NCBI RefSeq assembly: GCF_023509015.1
Contig: NZ_CP094975.1
Location: 379,501 to 443,500 of the forward strand
Direction: 5' to 3'
Origin: Pseudomonas abieticivorans
Lineage (GTDB): Bacteria > Pseudomonadota > Gammaproteobacteria > Pseudomonadales > Pseudomonadaceae
DNA length: 64,000 nt
Shown here: one piece after another, positions 44,072 through 54,079 of the stretch
Numbering within the stretch: the first letter of the stretch is position 1
How the letters are laid out: each line of letters opens with the position of its first letter
Translations under genes and position numbers: made by a program
Notes under the pieces: model-generated
The model's input: the letters and a program-made list of their open reading frames with translations, nothing else
What the model was told of the DNA's origin: nothing
Databases searched by the model: none

Positions 44072-45076
44072 ATGTTGCGTGCTTCGCTCCTCGCCCTGGG
44101 CCTGTTTGCCGGCTCCGTGTTCGCCGCCACGGCGCCGCCCACCTATGGCCCCGAACTGCAGGGGTTTGACTACCCCTACCCGCTCAAGCATTACTCATTC
44201 GAGTCCCAGGGCACGTCCCTGCAAATGGGCTACATGGACGTGCCGGCCAGTGGCAAGGCCAACGGCCAGACCCTGGTGCTGATGCATGGCAAAAACTTTT
44301 GCGCCGCCACCTGGGAATCATCGATCAAGGCCCTGACCCAAGCCGGCTACCGCGTGGTGGCGCCCGACCAGATTGGCTTTTGCACCTCCAGCAAACCTGA
44401 GCACTACCAGTACAGCTTCCAGCAACTGGCCAGCAACACCCATGAGCTGCTGGCTTCGTTGGGCCTTGAGAACGTCACCGTGCTGGGCCACTCCACCGGC
44501 GGCATGCTCGCCACCCGCTACGCCCTGCAATACCCCACCCAGGTGCAGCGCCTGGCATTGGTCAACCCGATCGGCCTGGAAGACTGGAAAGCCCTGGGCG
44601 TGCCTTACCGCTCGGTGGACCAATGGTTTGCCCGCGAAAGCAAACTCAACGCCGATGGCATTCGCAACTACGAACGCAGCACTTACTACGCCGGGCGCTG
44701 GAAGCCTGAGTTCGAGCGCTGGGTGAGCATGCTGGCGGGCTTGAACCAAGGCCCGGGGCACAACCTGGTGGCGTGGAACTCGGCGCTGATCTACGACATG
44801 ATCTTCACCCAGCCGGTGTACTACGAATTCAAGAACCTGCAAATGCCCACCTTGCTGCTGATCGGTGACGCCGACACCACGGCCATCGGCAGCGACATCG
44901 CGCCGCCCGAGGTCAAGGCGCGCATCGGCCATTACAACGTGCTGGGCAAGCAGGTCAGCCAATTGATCCCCCATGGCACCCTGGTGGAGTTCCCTGGCCT
45001 GGGCCATGCGCCGCAGATGGAAGAACCCGAGCGTTTCCACGCCGCCCTGCTGGGCTGGCTCGCCAAACAACCTTGA
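44072..45076 (+). CDS. Exported alpha/beta hydrolase
   Basis: The 334-residue product begins with a signal peptide (MLRASLLALGLFAGSVFAAT). It has the oxyanion HGKNF motif, the nucleophile elbow GHSTGG and a late catalytic His (GLGHAPQMEEPERF). It probably acts on esters or similar bonds in the periplasm; substrate unknown. It is followed within 15 bases by a dehydrogenase gene, so they may be an operon with the DUF411 gene. Confidence 0.87.
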   Translation: MLRASLLALGLFAGSVFAATAPPTYGPELQGFDYPYPLKHYSFESQGTSLQMGYMDVPASGKANGQTLVLMHGKNFCAATWESSIKALTQAGYRVVAPDQIGFCTSSKPEHYQYSFQQLASNTHELLASLGLENVTVLGHSTGGMLATRYALQYPTQVQRLALVNPIGLEDWKALGVPYRSVDQWFARESKLNADGIRNYERSTYYAGRWKPEFERWVSMLAGLNQGPGHNLVAWNSALIYDMIFTQPVYYEFKNLQMPTLLLIGDADTTAIGSDIAPPEVKARIGHYNVLGKQVSQLIPHGTLVEFPGLGHAPQMEEPERFHAALLGWLAKQP

Positions 45077-45089
45077 AAGGATGAATGCC

Positions 45090-46037
45090 GTGCGCATAGC
45101 CGTGATCGATGACTGGCAGGACGTTGCCAGCGATGTGGTGGACTGGTCGCCGGTAAGCGCGATCGCCCAAGTGGACTTTTTACCGGACTACCCGGCCAGC
45201 ACCGAGCAGATGATCGCGCGCCTGGCGCCCTACCAGGTGATTTGCGTGATGCGCGAACGTACCCCGTTCGATGCGGCGCTGCTGCGCGGCTTGCCCAACC
45301 TCAAGCTGCTGGTGACCGGCGGCATGCGCAACGCCGCCCTGGACATCCAGACCGCGACCACGCTGGGCATCCAAGTGTGCGGCACCGACAGTTACAAACA
45401 GGCGGCGCCGGAGCTGACCTGGGCACTATTGATGGCCATGACCCGCAACCTGGTCGCCGAAACCGCGTCGCTGCGCGACGGTGGCTGGCAGATCGGCCTG
45501 GGCGGCGACTTGCACGGCAAAACCCTGGGGATACTGGGCCTGGGCAGCATCGGCCAAAAGGTCGCCCAGTACGGCCAGGTGTTCGGCATGCGCGTGATCG
45601 CCTGGAGCGAAAACCTCACCCACGAGCGCGCCGCTGCGGCAGGCGTGACCTGGGTCAGCAAGCAGGAACTGTTCGAACAGGCCGACGTGCTCAGCGTGCA
45701 CCTTGTGTTGAGCGAGCGCAGCCGCGGCCTGGTCGACCGCCAGGCACTGGCCTGGATGAAGCCGTCGGCCATGCTGGTGAACACCGCCCGTGGGCCGATC
45801 GTGGACGAAGCCGCGCTGGTCGAAGCGCTGGTGGCCAACCGCCTTGCCGGCGCAGCACTGGACGTTTTCAGCCAGGAGCCGCTGCCCCCCGAACACCCGT
45901 TCCGGCGCCTGCCCAACGTGCTGGCCACGCCCCACGTGGGCTACGTGACCGCCAATAACTACCGGCTGTTTTTCAGCCAGATGATCGAAGACATCCTGGC
46001 CTGGCATGCTGGCCAGCCGATCCGCCTACTGGCCTGA
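45090..46037 (+). CDS. D-2-hydroxyacid dehydrogenase
   Basis: The GTG at 45090 has AAAGGA at good spacing; the ATG at 45081 touches it. The 315-residue NAD enzyme has the nucleotide motif (LGILGLGSIGQKVAQYG), catalytic Arg (NTARGPIVDE), Glu (FSQEPLP) and His (ATPHVGYVT). It reduces a 2-keto acid or oxidises a D-2-hydroxy acid. Its 3' end overlaps the convergent DinB gene by 12 bases. Confidence 0.9.
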   Translation: MRIAVIDDWQDVASDVVDWSPVSAIAQVDFLPDYPASTEQMIARLAPYQVICVMRERTPFDAALLRGLPNLKLLVTGGMRNAALDIQTATTLGIQVCGTDSYKQAAPELTWALLMAMTRNLVAETASLRDGGWQIGLGGDLHGKTLGILGLGSIGQKVAQYGQVFGMRVIAWSENLTHERAAAAGVTWVSKQELFEQADVLSVHLVLSERSRGLVDRQALAWMKPSAMLVNTARGPIVDEAALVEALVANRLAGAALDVFSQEPLPPEHPFRRLPNVLATPHVGYVTANNYRLFFSQMIEDILAWHAGQPIRLLA

Positions 46038-46613
46038 CCACACCTGGGCCTCGGTCCAGCCCAGCTCCGCAAAGTCGAGGGCGCGCAGGTGCGCTTCGCC
46101 TTCGCAAAAGAATTCGTCGAGCTGGGGCGGTTTGATCGGGGTTTCCGCCAACATCGCGTGCACCTGGCCACGGTGGTGGATCTGGTGCTCGAACAGGTGC
46201 GCCAGCAGCCGCAGGCGGGTGTCGCGCTGGGTGCGATCAGGGCGCAGGATGGTCACGTGACGGCTAACGTCGTCGTCCTTCAACAGGCGGCAATAGGCAA
46301 TCAGCCGGTGGTCGGCCTGGGCCTGCTCGCGGTGCAGGGCCAGGCAGTCAGCGTAAGGCTCCTCGGGGTCGAAAAAACGCAGGCTGTCCAGCTCGGGCGC
46401 ATCGCCCGCCTGTTCGCACTCCAGCGCCTGCAAGTAAAACCAGTCCACCGTCAGGATGTGATTGAGGGTTGATTTGATCGACGGAAAAAAACTGCTGCGC
46501 GGCTCGACGAAATCGTCCTGGCTCAGTTGCCGGCAGGCCTTGTACAGCCGATGGTTGGCCCAGCCGTTGTTGTAGGCCATGGTCAACAGGTGATGGGACA
46601 AGGGCTCGACCAC
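46026..46613 (-). CDS. DinB-family protein
   Basis: The 195-residue four-helix protein carries the three His expected of DinB/YfiT metal sites (LNHILTVDWF; LFEHQIHHRGQVHAML). These act in bacillithiol- or mycothiol-type transfer in other phyla; in Pseudomonas the role is unknown. Four bases separate it from zapE on the same strand. Confidence 0.88.
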   Translation of the reverse strand: MVEPLSHHLLTMAYNNGWANHRLYKACRQLSQDDFVEPRSSFFPSIKSTLNHILTVDWFYLQALECEQAGDAPELDSLRFFDPEEPYADCLALHREQAQADHRLIAYCRLLKDDDVSRHVTILRPDRTQRDTRLRLLAHLFEHQIHHRGQVHAMLAETPIKPPQLDEFFCEGEAHLRALDFAELGWTEAQVWSGQ

Positions 46614-46617
46614 GGGA

Positions 46618-47745
46618 CTATCCTCCGCTAAAACGTTGCAATTGCATTTCCTGCAGCCGGCTCAAGGTACGGCGAAAAGGGAACGCCAGGTACCCTTGAG
46701 TGTAGAGCGCCGTCAGCGGCACGGCAGCCTCCAGGTACAAGGGCACGCGGCGGTCATAGCATTCATCGACCAGGGCAATGAAGCGCCGCACGCTGTCGTC
46801 ATGCACCGACAGCGCTGGCAACTCCCGATCGCCGGCCGCCACCCGCGCCGCGCCATCTTCGGTGCCACGGGCAATCTTTGCTTCTCGCTGATGGGCGCCA
46901 AGGTCGGGTATCTCGCTGATCACGATGGCCGTGAAGCGATCACACAGCAGCATGAAGTCCATGGCCGCCCACGGCTGGTCGCACAGGTCGGCGAAGCGGC
47001 ACCATAGAATCGCTTCGCTGTATTGCACCACCGTAAGGCAACGATGGCCAACCGCCAGCTTTTCGCGCTGGATCGGGGCATTTTTGTTCAGCCCCTGAAA
47101 CACTTCGCCAATATGGCTGGCTTCATTACCGGTGCGCACCCAATAGCGTTGCAACCCAGCCCCCGGGTGCAAACGGTGGTCTTGATCGCCGTTCACCGCC
47201 ACCACCTGCATGTGCTGCTCGATGGCGGCGATGGCCGGCACGAAGCGCTCGCGGTTGAAACCCTCGGCGTACAGTTGATCGGGCGGCTGGTTGGAGGTGC
47301 AGACCACCACCACGCCCACCTCGAACAGCACCTGCAGCAAGCGGCCGAGAATGATTGCATCGGCAATGTCACTGACGAAAAACTCGTCGAAACACAACAC
47401 CCGAATCTCATCGGCAAGGCTCTGCGCCAACGCTTTCAACGGGTCGCTGGTACCGTTGAGCTGAAACAGCCGTTGGTGCGCCCACACCATGAAATGGTGA
47501 AAATGCTGTCGCCGTGCGGGCACCTCAAGGCACTGGTAAAACTGGTCCATCAGCCAGGTCTTGCCGCGCCCCACCGGCCCCCACAGGTACACGCCCTGTG
47601 CATCCGCAGCGCCTGCCTGCACCCGTTCAAAGCACTGTTGCAACGCGTGAGCGGCCTGCTGCTGCGCGGCATCGGGGTGGAACCCTTGCTCATTCACGGC
47701 CTGTTGATAGGCCCCGAGCGGGGACGGTTTTTCGAAACTGGACAT
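46618..47745 (-). CDS. zapE: ZapE/AFG1-type ATPase
   Basis: The 375-residue AFG1-like AAA ATPase has Walker A GPVGRGKTW, Walker B LCFDEFFVSDIADA and sensor TSNQPP. ZapE supports the FtsZ ring in E. coli, and mitochondrial AFG1 handles respiratory proteins. It is shorter at some loops than typical ZapE and might be a second copy in this genome. GGAG precedes the ATG. Confidence 0.85.
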   Translation of the reverse strand: MSSFEKPSPLGAYQQAVNEQGFHPDAAQQQAAHALQQCFERVQAGAADAQGVYLWGPVGRGKTWLMDQFYQCLEVPARRQHFHHFMVWAHQRLFQLNGTSDPLKALAQSLADEIRVLCFDEFFVSDIADAIILGRLLQVLFEVGVVVVCTSNQPPDQLYAEGFNRERFVPAIAAIEQHMQVVAVNGDQDHRLHPGAGLQRYWVRTGNEASHIGEVFQGLNKNAPIQREKLAVGHRCLTVVQYSEAILWCRFADLCDQPWAAMDFMLLCDRFTAIVISEIPDLGAHQREAKIARGTEDGAARVAAGDRELPALSVHDDSVRRFIALVDECYDRRVPLYLEAAVPLTALYTQGYLAFPFRRTLSRLQEMQLQRFSGG

Positions 47746-47839
47746 GCGTGTGCTCCACCTTTTGACGCACCAAATCGTTAGCTGGCTTGCTAATTGCTAA
47801 GTGCCATTATCCTTTGAAGTCACGGTTAAGGAATGCACC

Positions 47840-49996
47840 ATGCCCTTGAAAAGCCTCTCGATGCCCCTCTCGTCCGCCGAAAAAAGCTGGCTGCCGCTGT
47901 TCGGCAAAACCGGCAAGCTGGCCATGCGCTGGTCGTGCCGCCTGAACCGCCCGGCCTACCCCATCATCGAGAGCACCTTCGAGGCGATTGCACAAACCCG
48001 TGTCAAATTGCTGCATAACTGGGCTCAGGAACAGTGGCAGCACCTGGGCGAATTGGCCAGTGCCCTCGCCCAGGATTTCGAGCACCTGGACAACCCTTCG
48101 CTGAAGGACAAGCTGCAAAAGGCCGGCGACTTTTCCGAACTGTTCGTGGCCAAGCCCGACGGCCAGGTGCTGGTGTCCACATGGCCGCAGCATTGCCAGG
48201 CCCGCGACCTGAACCCCGCGGCCTTGGCGTGCGGGCTCAAGCAGCCATTCCTGCATGGCCCTTACAGCGACCCGCTGACCCTGACCATAGGCCCTTCAAG
48301 CTCGCGCTTTCACGATGAAGTCACGCTGATGTTCTATCAGCCGCTGCGCCACAACGGTAAAACCCTGGGCGTGCTGTGCGGGCGGGTGCCCAACGATGTG
48401 CTGGGCGACCTGATCCAGCGCGAGGCCGGGCACATCTACCCCGAGTCCGGCGACAACTACCTGTTCATGGTGCAATCGGCTTTCGACACCCGCTTGCAGC
48501 CGGGGATTGCTTTGTCGCGCTCGCGCTTCGAAGACGACGCCTTTACCCACGGTGAAAACCTCAAGAGCGGCGTGCACACCGCCTGGGGCACCGTGCAGAT
48601 CAAACAGCACACCGAACTTGAACTGCGCTTCACCGACCCCGCCACCGGGCAATTGCACCCCGGCGTGCGCGAAACCATCCGCAGCGGCTCCAACCTGTTC
48701 GTCACCTACCCCGGCTATTCGGACTACCGTCACATCCCGGTGATCGGCAAGGGCGTGACCTTCCAACTGCCGGGGTCGCCCGACCGCTGGGGCATGATGT
48801 GCGAGGCGGACCTGGAAGAAGTCTACCGTCGCCGCTCGTTGAGCCACGGCTTGATGAAGCCGTACCTGGCGACCATGGGCGGCCTGTTCACCAGTAATTT
48901 TTTGGTGCAGCACTACAGCGGCCTGGACCAGGCCTTGATCGACGGTTTCCAGGTCGGCAGCATGCTGCTCGCCGCCTGGGTGTTTGGCACCCTGGGCCCG
49001 CGCCGCCTGGCCCAACGCCTGAACGACATGACCGAGGTGATCCGCACCATCGCCGAGGGTGAAGGCAACCTGCGCCAGCGCCTGGACACCGGCAAAATGG
49101 CCAACGACGAAACCGGCGACATGGGCCGTTGGATCAACAGTTTCATCGACAACCTAGACGCCGTGGTGGGCCAGGTGATCGCAGCCTCCCACAGTGTCGG
49201 CCAGACCAACGAGCAGATGCTCGGCCGCAGCCAGGCGGCCAACACCACCTCGGGGGAAGTGGCGGAGGCGATCCACCGGATGATGATCATCGTCGAAGCA
49301 CAACTGGGTGAAATCCAGCAGGCCTCGTTGACCGCAGAACAGATGAAGCAGGCCATGGACGAAGTGGTGCTGCGTGCCCGTGAGCAATTCGAAGCCGTGC
49401 AGGCCGGCACCCATTCCATCCGTGACGTGGTGGCCCGCTCGGCCGCCAGCGTGCAGCAACTGGACAAGCGCATGACCGAGATCAGCGCCTTCACCGGCCT
49501 GATCACCGACATCACCAACCAGACCAACCTGCTGGCCTTGAACGCGGCCATCGAAGCGGCCCGCGCCGGCGAGAATGGCCGAGGTTTCGCGGTGGTGGCC
49601 GACGAGGTGCGCACCCTGGCCACCCGCACCGCCAAGGCCGCCGAACAGATCCGCGAAATGGTCGAGGGCCTGCAAGGCGAAACCCGCCAGGCGGTGGCCT
49701 TCATGGAAGGCGGCGTGGAGAACGTCGACAACAGCCTGCGCCTGGCCGAAGAGGCCTCATCGGAGAACGTGCACCTGCATCAGGCGGTGGACAACCTGTT
49801 CAACATCATCCAGCAGCTCAACGAAAAGAGCCTGGACTGCGGGCAAACCATCAAGCGCGTGGACCAGGCCTCTGGCGACATGCGCCAGACCGTGGGGGTG
49901 CTGCAGAGCAGCGCCGAGCACGTGCGGCTCGACGCCAACAAACTGCGCAAACTGGTGGGCCAGTTTGAGGTGAGCCAGGTCGCGCTGGCCTCATGA
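47840..49996 (+). CDS. Methyl-accepting chemotaxis protein
   Basis: The ATG at 47840 has AAGGAATG upstream. The 718-residue receptor has a large N-terminal sensor of about 360 residues, a membrane helix near residue 375 (VGSMLLAAWVFGTLG), a HAMP-like linker and the hairpin tip (ITNQTNLLALNAAIEAARAG, about residue 560). No N-terminal membrane helix is evident, which is unusual. It relays ligand binding to CheW/CheA. The ligand is unknown. The 3' end overlaps the next gene by 6 bases. Confidence 0.9.
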   Translation: MPLKSLSMPLSSAEKSWLPLFGKTGKLAMRWSCRLNRPAYPIIESTFEAIAQTRVKLLHNWAQEQWQHLGELASALAQDFEHLDNPSLKDKLQKAGDFSELFVAKPDGQVLVSTWPQHCQARDLNPAALACGLKQPFLHGPYSDPLTLTIGPSSSRFHDEVTLMFYQPLRHNGKTLGVLCGRVPNDVLGDLIQREAGHIYPESGDNYLFMVQSAFDTRLQPGIALSRSRFEDDAFTHGENLKSGVHTAWGTVQIKQHTELELRFTDPATGQLHPGVRETIRSGSNLFVTYPGYSDYRHIPVIGKGVTFQLPGSPDRWGMMCEADLEEVYRRRSLSHGLMKPYLATMGGLFTSNFLVQHYSGLDQALIDGFQVGSMLLAAWVFGTLGPRRLAQRLNDMTEVIRTIAEGEGNLRQRLDTGKMANDETGDMGRWINSFIDNLDAVVGQVIAASHSVGQTNEQMLGRSQAANTTSGEVAEAIHRMMIIVEAQLGEIQQASLTAEQMKQAMDEVVLRAREQFEAVQAGTHSIRDVVARSAASVQQLDKRMTEISAFTGLITDITNQTNLLALNAAIEAARAGENGRGFAVVADEVRTLATRTAKAAEQIREMVEGLQGETRQAVAFMEGGVENVDNSLRLAEEASSENVHLHQAVDNLFNIIQQLNEKSLDCGQTIKRVDQASGDMRQTVGVLQSSAEHVRLDANKLRKLVGQFEVSQVALAS

Positions 49997-51149
49997 GCCT
50001 TGCTTGAGGCCCACCTTGAGCAACTGGCCGTCGGCGGCATCGGTTAGCACATAAAGGTAGCCGTCCGGCCCTTGGCGCACATCACGGATGCGGGCCTTCA
50101 GGTCGCCCAACAGGCGCTCCTCATGGCTGACCTTGTCACCGTCGAACTGCAAGCGGATCAGTTCCTGGTCGGCCAGGGCGCCGATGAACAGGTCATGCTG
50201 CCAGGCCTTGAAGCGGTCGCCATCATAGAACGCCATGCCGCTGATGGCCGGGGATTTTTCCCACACGTGATGCGGGCCTACCGTGCCGGGGGCGGTCTTG
50301 CCCTGGGCTTCGGGAATGGGCGTGAGCGAGTAGTTGATGCCATGGGTCGCCATGGGCCAGCCGTAGTTCTTGCCGCGCTCGATCACATTGATTTCGTCGC
50401 CACCGCGAGGGCCATGCTCATGGGTCCAGAGGGTACCGGTCCAGGGGTTCAGCGCAGCGCCTTGTTGATTGCGATGGCCGTAGGACCAGATTTCCGGGCG
50501 CGCACCTTTTTGGCCGACAAAGGGGTTGTCGTCGGGGATCTTGCCATCGGGGAAGATGCGCACCACCTTGCCCTGCAGTTTGTCCAGGTCCTGTGCGGTG
50601 GGCCGCTGGTTGTTTTCGCCCAGGGCAATGAACAGGTAGCCGGCACCATCGAACACCAGTCGCGAACCGAAGTGGTTGCCCGTGGACAGCTTGGGCTCCT
50701 GACGGAAGATCACCTCGAAATTCTCCAAGTGGGTTTGGTCATCCGACAAACGCCCGCGGCCCACGGCGGTGCCTGCCTTGCCGTCTTTCCCGGCTTCGGC
50801 GTAGGACAGGTACACCAGGCGGTCTTGCTTGAACTGCGGCGACAGCACCACGTCGAGCAGGCCACCCTGGCCTTGAGCGTACACCTTCGGCACGCCACTG
50901 ATAGGCGCCGACAACTTGCCCTGGGCGCTGACGATACGCAGGTCACCCGGCCGCTCACTCACCAGAAAACCCTTTTTGTCGGGCAAGAATGCCAGTGCCC
51001 AGGGGTGCTTGAGGCCCTCGGCCACGGTGGCCACTTCCAGCGTACCCGCCTCGCTTGGGTATTCATGCAGGGGAGCTGCCGAGGCGTTCAAGGGCAAATG
51101 GCACAGGGCCGCCGCGCACAAGGTGGCCAACAAGGTTTTACGCAACATG
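49991..51149 (-). CDS. PQQ-dependent soluble aldose sugar dehydrogenase
   Basis: The start MLRKTLLATLCAAALC (51149) has AAGGAACC upstream. The 385-residue product has a signal peptide and the six-blade YliI/sGDH propeller (LKHPWALAFLPDKKGFLVSE; GNHFGSRLVFDGAGYLF; GHRNQQGAALNPWTGTLWTH, with HEHGPRGGDE). It oxidises aldoses in the periplasm with PQQ. Together with gcd it shows PQQ use, but no pqq genes are in view. Confidence 0.92.
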
Positions 51150-51187
51150 GATGGTTCCTTCTGCAAACGTTGGAATGAAGCCTGTGA

Positions 51188-51481
51188 TCACGGGGTTCGG
51201 TCGGTGGGGCGGGCGGGGCGTTGGCTGTCGAAGTCGGGTTTGGACAGGTCGCGGCGCAGGTTGTTGCCGTTGCCGATGCCGCCGTTCTGCAGGGTGGGCG
51301 GGCGTGGGTTGACTTGGCGATTCACACCCTGGCCGGGCGTGACGGGCGTGGTGCCCTGCATGCTGTTGGGGTTTGCCCGGCGGGTGGCGCTGTTGTAGGG
51401 GTTGTTGGGGTCACTGGCGGCCTGCGCGCCAGCGGCCGCGCAAAACATCAACACGGCCATACCGTAAGAGAGCGTTTTCAT
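51188..51481 (-). CDS. Exported Asn/Pro-rich small protein
   Basis: Signal peptide MKTLSYGMAVLMFCAAAGAQ, then a 75-residue low-complexity chain rich in Asn, Pro, Arg and Gln (NNPYNSATRRANPNSMQGTT). It is probably disordered. Function unknown. It lies 38 bases upstream of the PQQ enzyme on the same strand. Confidence 0.65.
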   Translation of the reverse strand: MKTLSYGMAVLMFCAAAGAQAASDPNNPYNSATRRANPNSMQGTTPVTPGQGVNRQVNPRPPTLQNGGIGNGNNLRRDLSKPDFDSQRPARPTDRTP

Positions 51482-51600
51482 TGCTAGCCTCCTCGTCTGT
51501 TGCCTACGTCATCATAGGCTTTGGACGACGCAGCGACCGGCAAGGTTCGATGAAACCTGCGACATATACGAACCCTGCGAAATGTACGAAACAACATGTT

Positions 51601-51893
51601 GTCTAGCAGGCCCTTTACCCGCGAAGGCCGCACCGCGCACGACCAGAGACACCGTAGCGATCTCTTCGCGGATAAATCCGCTCCCACAGGGGCATCGCAA
51701 TCAATCTGTAGGAGCGGATTTATCCGCGAAGGCCACTGCGCAAGACCAGCGACACCGCAGCGATCTTTTCGCGGATAAATCCTACAGGGGCATCGCAATC
51801 AATCTGTAGGAGCGGATTTATCCGCGAAGGCCACCGCGCACGACCAGCGACACCGCAGCGATCTTTTCGCGGATAAATCCGCTCCTACAGGGG
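51601..51893. repeat. Tandem REP array (three BIME-like units)
   Basis: Two closely matching units start at 51707 and 51805, 98 bp apart, and a more diverged one precedes them. Each consists of TGTAGGAGCGG...CCGCGAA, a spacer of about 40 bases including ACCAGCGACACCGCAGCGAT, and the inverted REP arm. The middle unit has lost five bases of its second arm. No gene lies here. Confidence 0.92.
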
Positions 51894-51927
51894 GAACGCA
51901 TTCCTTCTGTAGAAGGCCATATCGGCG

Positions 51928-52881
51928 TTAGATCTTATGCCGCGCGGCGTACAGGCACAGCATCTCCATCGCCAAGGTTGCCGCCGCCAGGGAGGTGATG
52001 TCGGCATGGTCATAGGCCGGCGCGACTTCCACCACGTCCATGCCGATCAGGTTGATACCGCGCAGCCCCCCCAGTATCTCCAGCGCTTGCAGCGTGCTCA
52101 GGCCGCCGCACACCGGGGTGCCGGTGCCGGGCGCATAGGCCGGGTCCAGGCAATCAATGTCGAAGGTCAGGTACACCGGGTGGTCGCCCACCCGCGCGCG
52201 AATGGCCTGGACAATGGCATCCACCCCTTGACGATGCACCTGGCGGGCGTCCAGCACCTCAAAGCCCAAGGTGTCATCGTTGGTGGTGCGCAAACCGATC
52301 TGCACCGAACGGGCCGGGTCGACCAGGCCTTCGCGGGCCGCGTGATAGAACATGGTGCCGTGGTCGACCCGACCGCTGTCATCATCTGGCCAAGTATCGC
52401 TGTGGGCGTCGAAATGGATCAGCGAGATCGGTCCATGGCGGCGGGCATGGGCCTTGAGCAGCGGGTAGGTGATGAAGTGATCGCCGCCCAGGGTCAGCAT
52501 CGCGCAACCGGCCGCGAGGATATGGTCGGCATGGGCCTCGATGCTGTCCGCAATGGTGTGCGGTGCACCGTAATCGAATGCGCAATCGCCGTAGTCAATC
52601 ACCGCCAGGTGGTCGAACGGGTCGAACGTCCACGGCCAATGCCGGGCCCAGGCCGACTGCACCGACGCAGTGCGCACCCCACGCGGGCCAAAGCGCGCAC
52701 CGGGACGGTTGCTGGTGGCGGTGTCGAACGGCACGCCGCTGACCACCACGTCCACCCCATTGAGGTCGCGGCTGTAGCGCCTGCGCGAGAAACTGGTAAT
52801 GCCGGCGTAGGTGCTTTCGGCATGGGTGCCAAACAGGCTTTCGCGGGTCAGGGCCTGGTCGTTTTGCGGGGCAAGATCCAT
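51928..52881 (-). CDS. speB: Agmatinase
   Basis: The 317-residue ureohydrolase has all Mn ligands (LGGDHFITYPLL; IHFDAHSDTW; FDIDCLDPAYAPGTGTP) and GVPFDTATSNRPGARFGP, and reads closest to E. coli SpeB. It splits agmatine to putrescine and urea. A guanidinobutyrase role is the alternative. It is 19 bases from the binding-protein gene, so a polyamine operon is likely. Confidence 0.88.
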   Translation of the reverse strand: MDLAPQNDQALTRESLFGTHAESTYAGITSFSRRRYSRDLNGVDVVVSGVPFDTATSNRPGARFGPRGVRTASVQSAWARHWPWTFDPFDHLAVIDYGDCAFDYGAPHTIADSIEAHADHILAAGCAMLTLGGDHFITYPLLKAHARRHGPISLIHFDAHSDTWPDDDSGRVDHGTMFYHAAREGLVDPARSVQIGLRTTNDDTLGFEVLDARQVHRQGVDAIVQAIRARVGDHPVYLTFDIDCLDPAYAPGTGTPVCGGLSTLQALEILGGLRGINLIGMDVVEVAPAYDHADITSLAAATLAMEMLCLYAARHKI

Positions 52882-52900
52882 GGTCTTATCTCCTTATGGG

Positions 52901-53980
52901 TTATTCACGGGTGCGGAAGGCAGTCCACAGGCGGGTGCGTTGGCGCAGGTCGGGCAAGGCCATGCTCTGGTCGGCAAACAGACGGTTGCGCACTTCGGCT
53001 GGCGGGTAGATATCGGGGTCATTGCGCACCGCTTCATCCACCAGCGGGGTGGCCGCCTGGTTGGCGTTGGCAAAGAACAGCGTGTTGGTCAGCGCCGCCA
53101 CGGAATCGGGGCGCAGCATGAACTGGATAAACGCGCGGGCCGCTTCAGGGTGTGGCGCGTCCTTGGGGATGGCCAGGTTGTCCTGCCAGATCAGCGTGCC
53201 TTCGCGAGGGATGCGATAGGCCACCTCGAACGGCTTGTTGGCCTTTTTCGCCTGGTCGGCGGCCATTGCCGCGTCGCCGTTATAGGTCAGCGCCAGGCAC
53301 ACCGTGCCATTGGCCAGGTCGCTGATCTGCCGGCCGTTGGCCACGTAGCGCACCGAGGGTTGCAGTTTATGCAGCAGTTCGGCGGCGGCCGCAAGGTCGG
53401 CCTTGTCCGAGGTGTAGGGGTCTTTGCCCAGGTAATGCAGGGCCAGGCCGATGACCTCCTGGGGCGAATCGATCACCGCGATGCCGCAGTCGGCCAGTTT
53501 GCTGGCGTATTCGGGCTTGAACAGCAGGTCAAGGCTGTTCAGCGGCGCATCCGGCAGGCGCTTGCGCACCGCCTCCACGTTCATCCCCAGGCCCAGGGTG
53601 CCCCAGGTGTAAGGCACCGCATATTGGTTGCCGGGGTCGACCACCGCCAGCTTGCCCAGCAGGTCGTGGTCCAGGTTGGCGTAGCCGCTCATGCCCTGTT
53701 GCTGGGTGCGCTGCAGCCCACCGGCCTTCAGCGCCCGGGCCAGCACGCTGGAAGACGGCACCACCACGTCGTAGCCGCTGCCACCGGTGAGTAGCTTGGT
53801 TTCCAGCACTTCCGGGGTGTCGAAGGTGTCATAGCGCACCTTGTAGCCGGTTGCCTGCTCGAAGCGGGCCAGGGTCGCCGGGGCCACGTAATCGGCCCAG
53901 CTGTACAGGTTGACCACCTTGTCTTCAGCCTGCACAGGCAGGGCCAAGGCGATGGAAACAAGCAGAAGCAACGAACGCAT
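52901..53980 (-). CDS. Polyamine-type ABC substrate-binding protein
   Basis: The start MRSLLLLVSIALALPVQAED (53980) supplies a signal peptide and GAGGTG upstream. The 359-residue PotF/PotD-like protein has VNLYSWADYVAPATLARFEQ and YAVPYTWGTLGLGMN. It probably binds putrescine, spermidine or agmatine; no permease or ATPase gene follows. It is upstream of speB in the same direction. Confidence 0.9.
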   Translation of the reverse strand: MRSLLLLVSIALALPVQAEDKVVNLYSWADYVAPATLARFEQATGYKVRYDTFDTPEVLETKLLTGGSGYDVVVPSSSVLARALKAGGLQRTQQQGMSGYANLDHDLLGKLAVVDPGNQYAVPYTWGTLGLGMNVEAVRKRLPDAPLNSLDLLFKPEYASKLADCGIAVIDSPQEVIGLALHYLGKDPYTSDKADLAAAAELLHKLQPSVRYVANGRQISDLANGTVCLALTYNGDAAMAADQAKKANKPFEVAYRIPREGTLIWQDNLAIPKDAPHPEAARAFIQFMLRPDSVAALTNTLFFANANQAATPLVDEAVRNDPDIYPPAEVRNRLFADQSMALPDLRQRTRLWTAFRTRE

Positions 53981-54079
53981 GGCGAGCACCTCATGACAGG
54001 GAGTGCACGGAGCATGCGCGCCGGTTAACATAATAAAAATAGCAACTTTATGAAGCTGGCATGCCCAGGGAGTGATGTG

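Noticed and set aside
51601..51893. A CRISPR-like array, suggested by 98-bp periodicity
   Set aside because: The units are long inverted REP pairs with near-identical spacers, unlike short repeats with unique spacers, and no cas gene is present.
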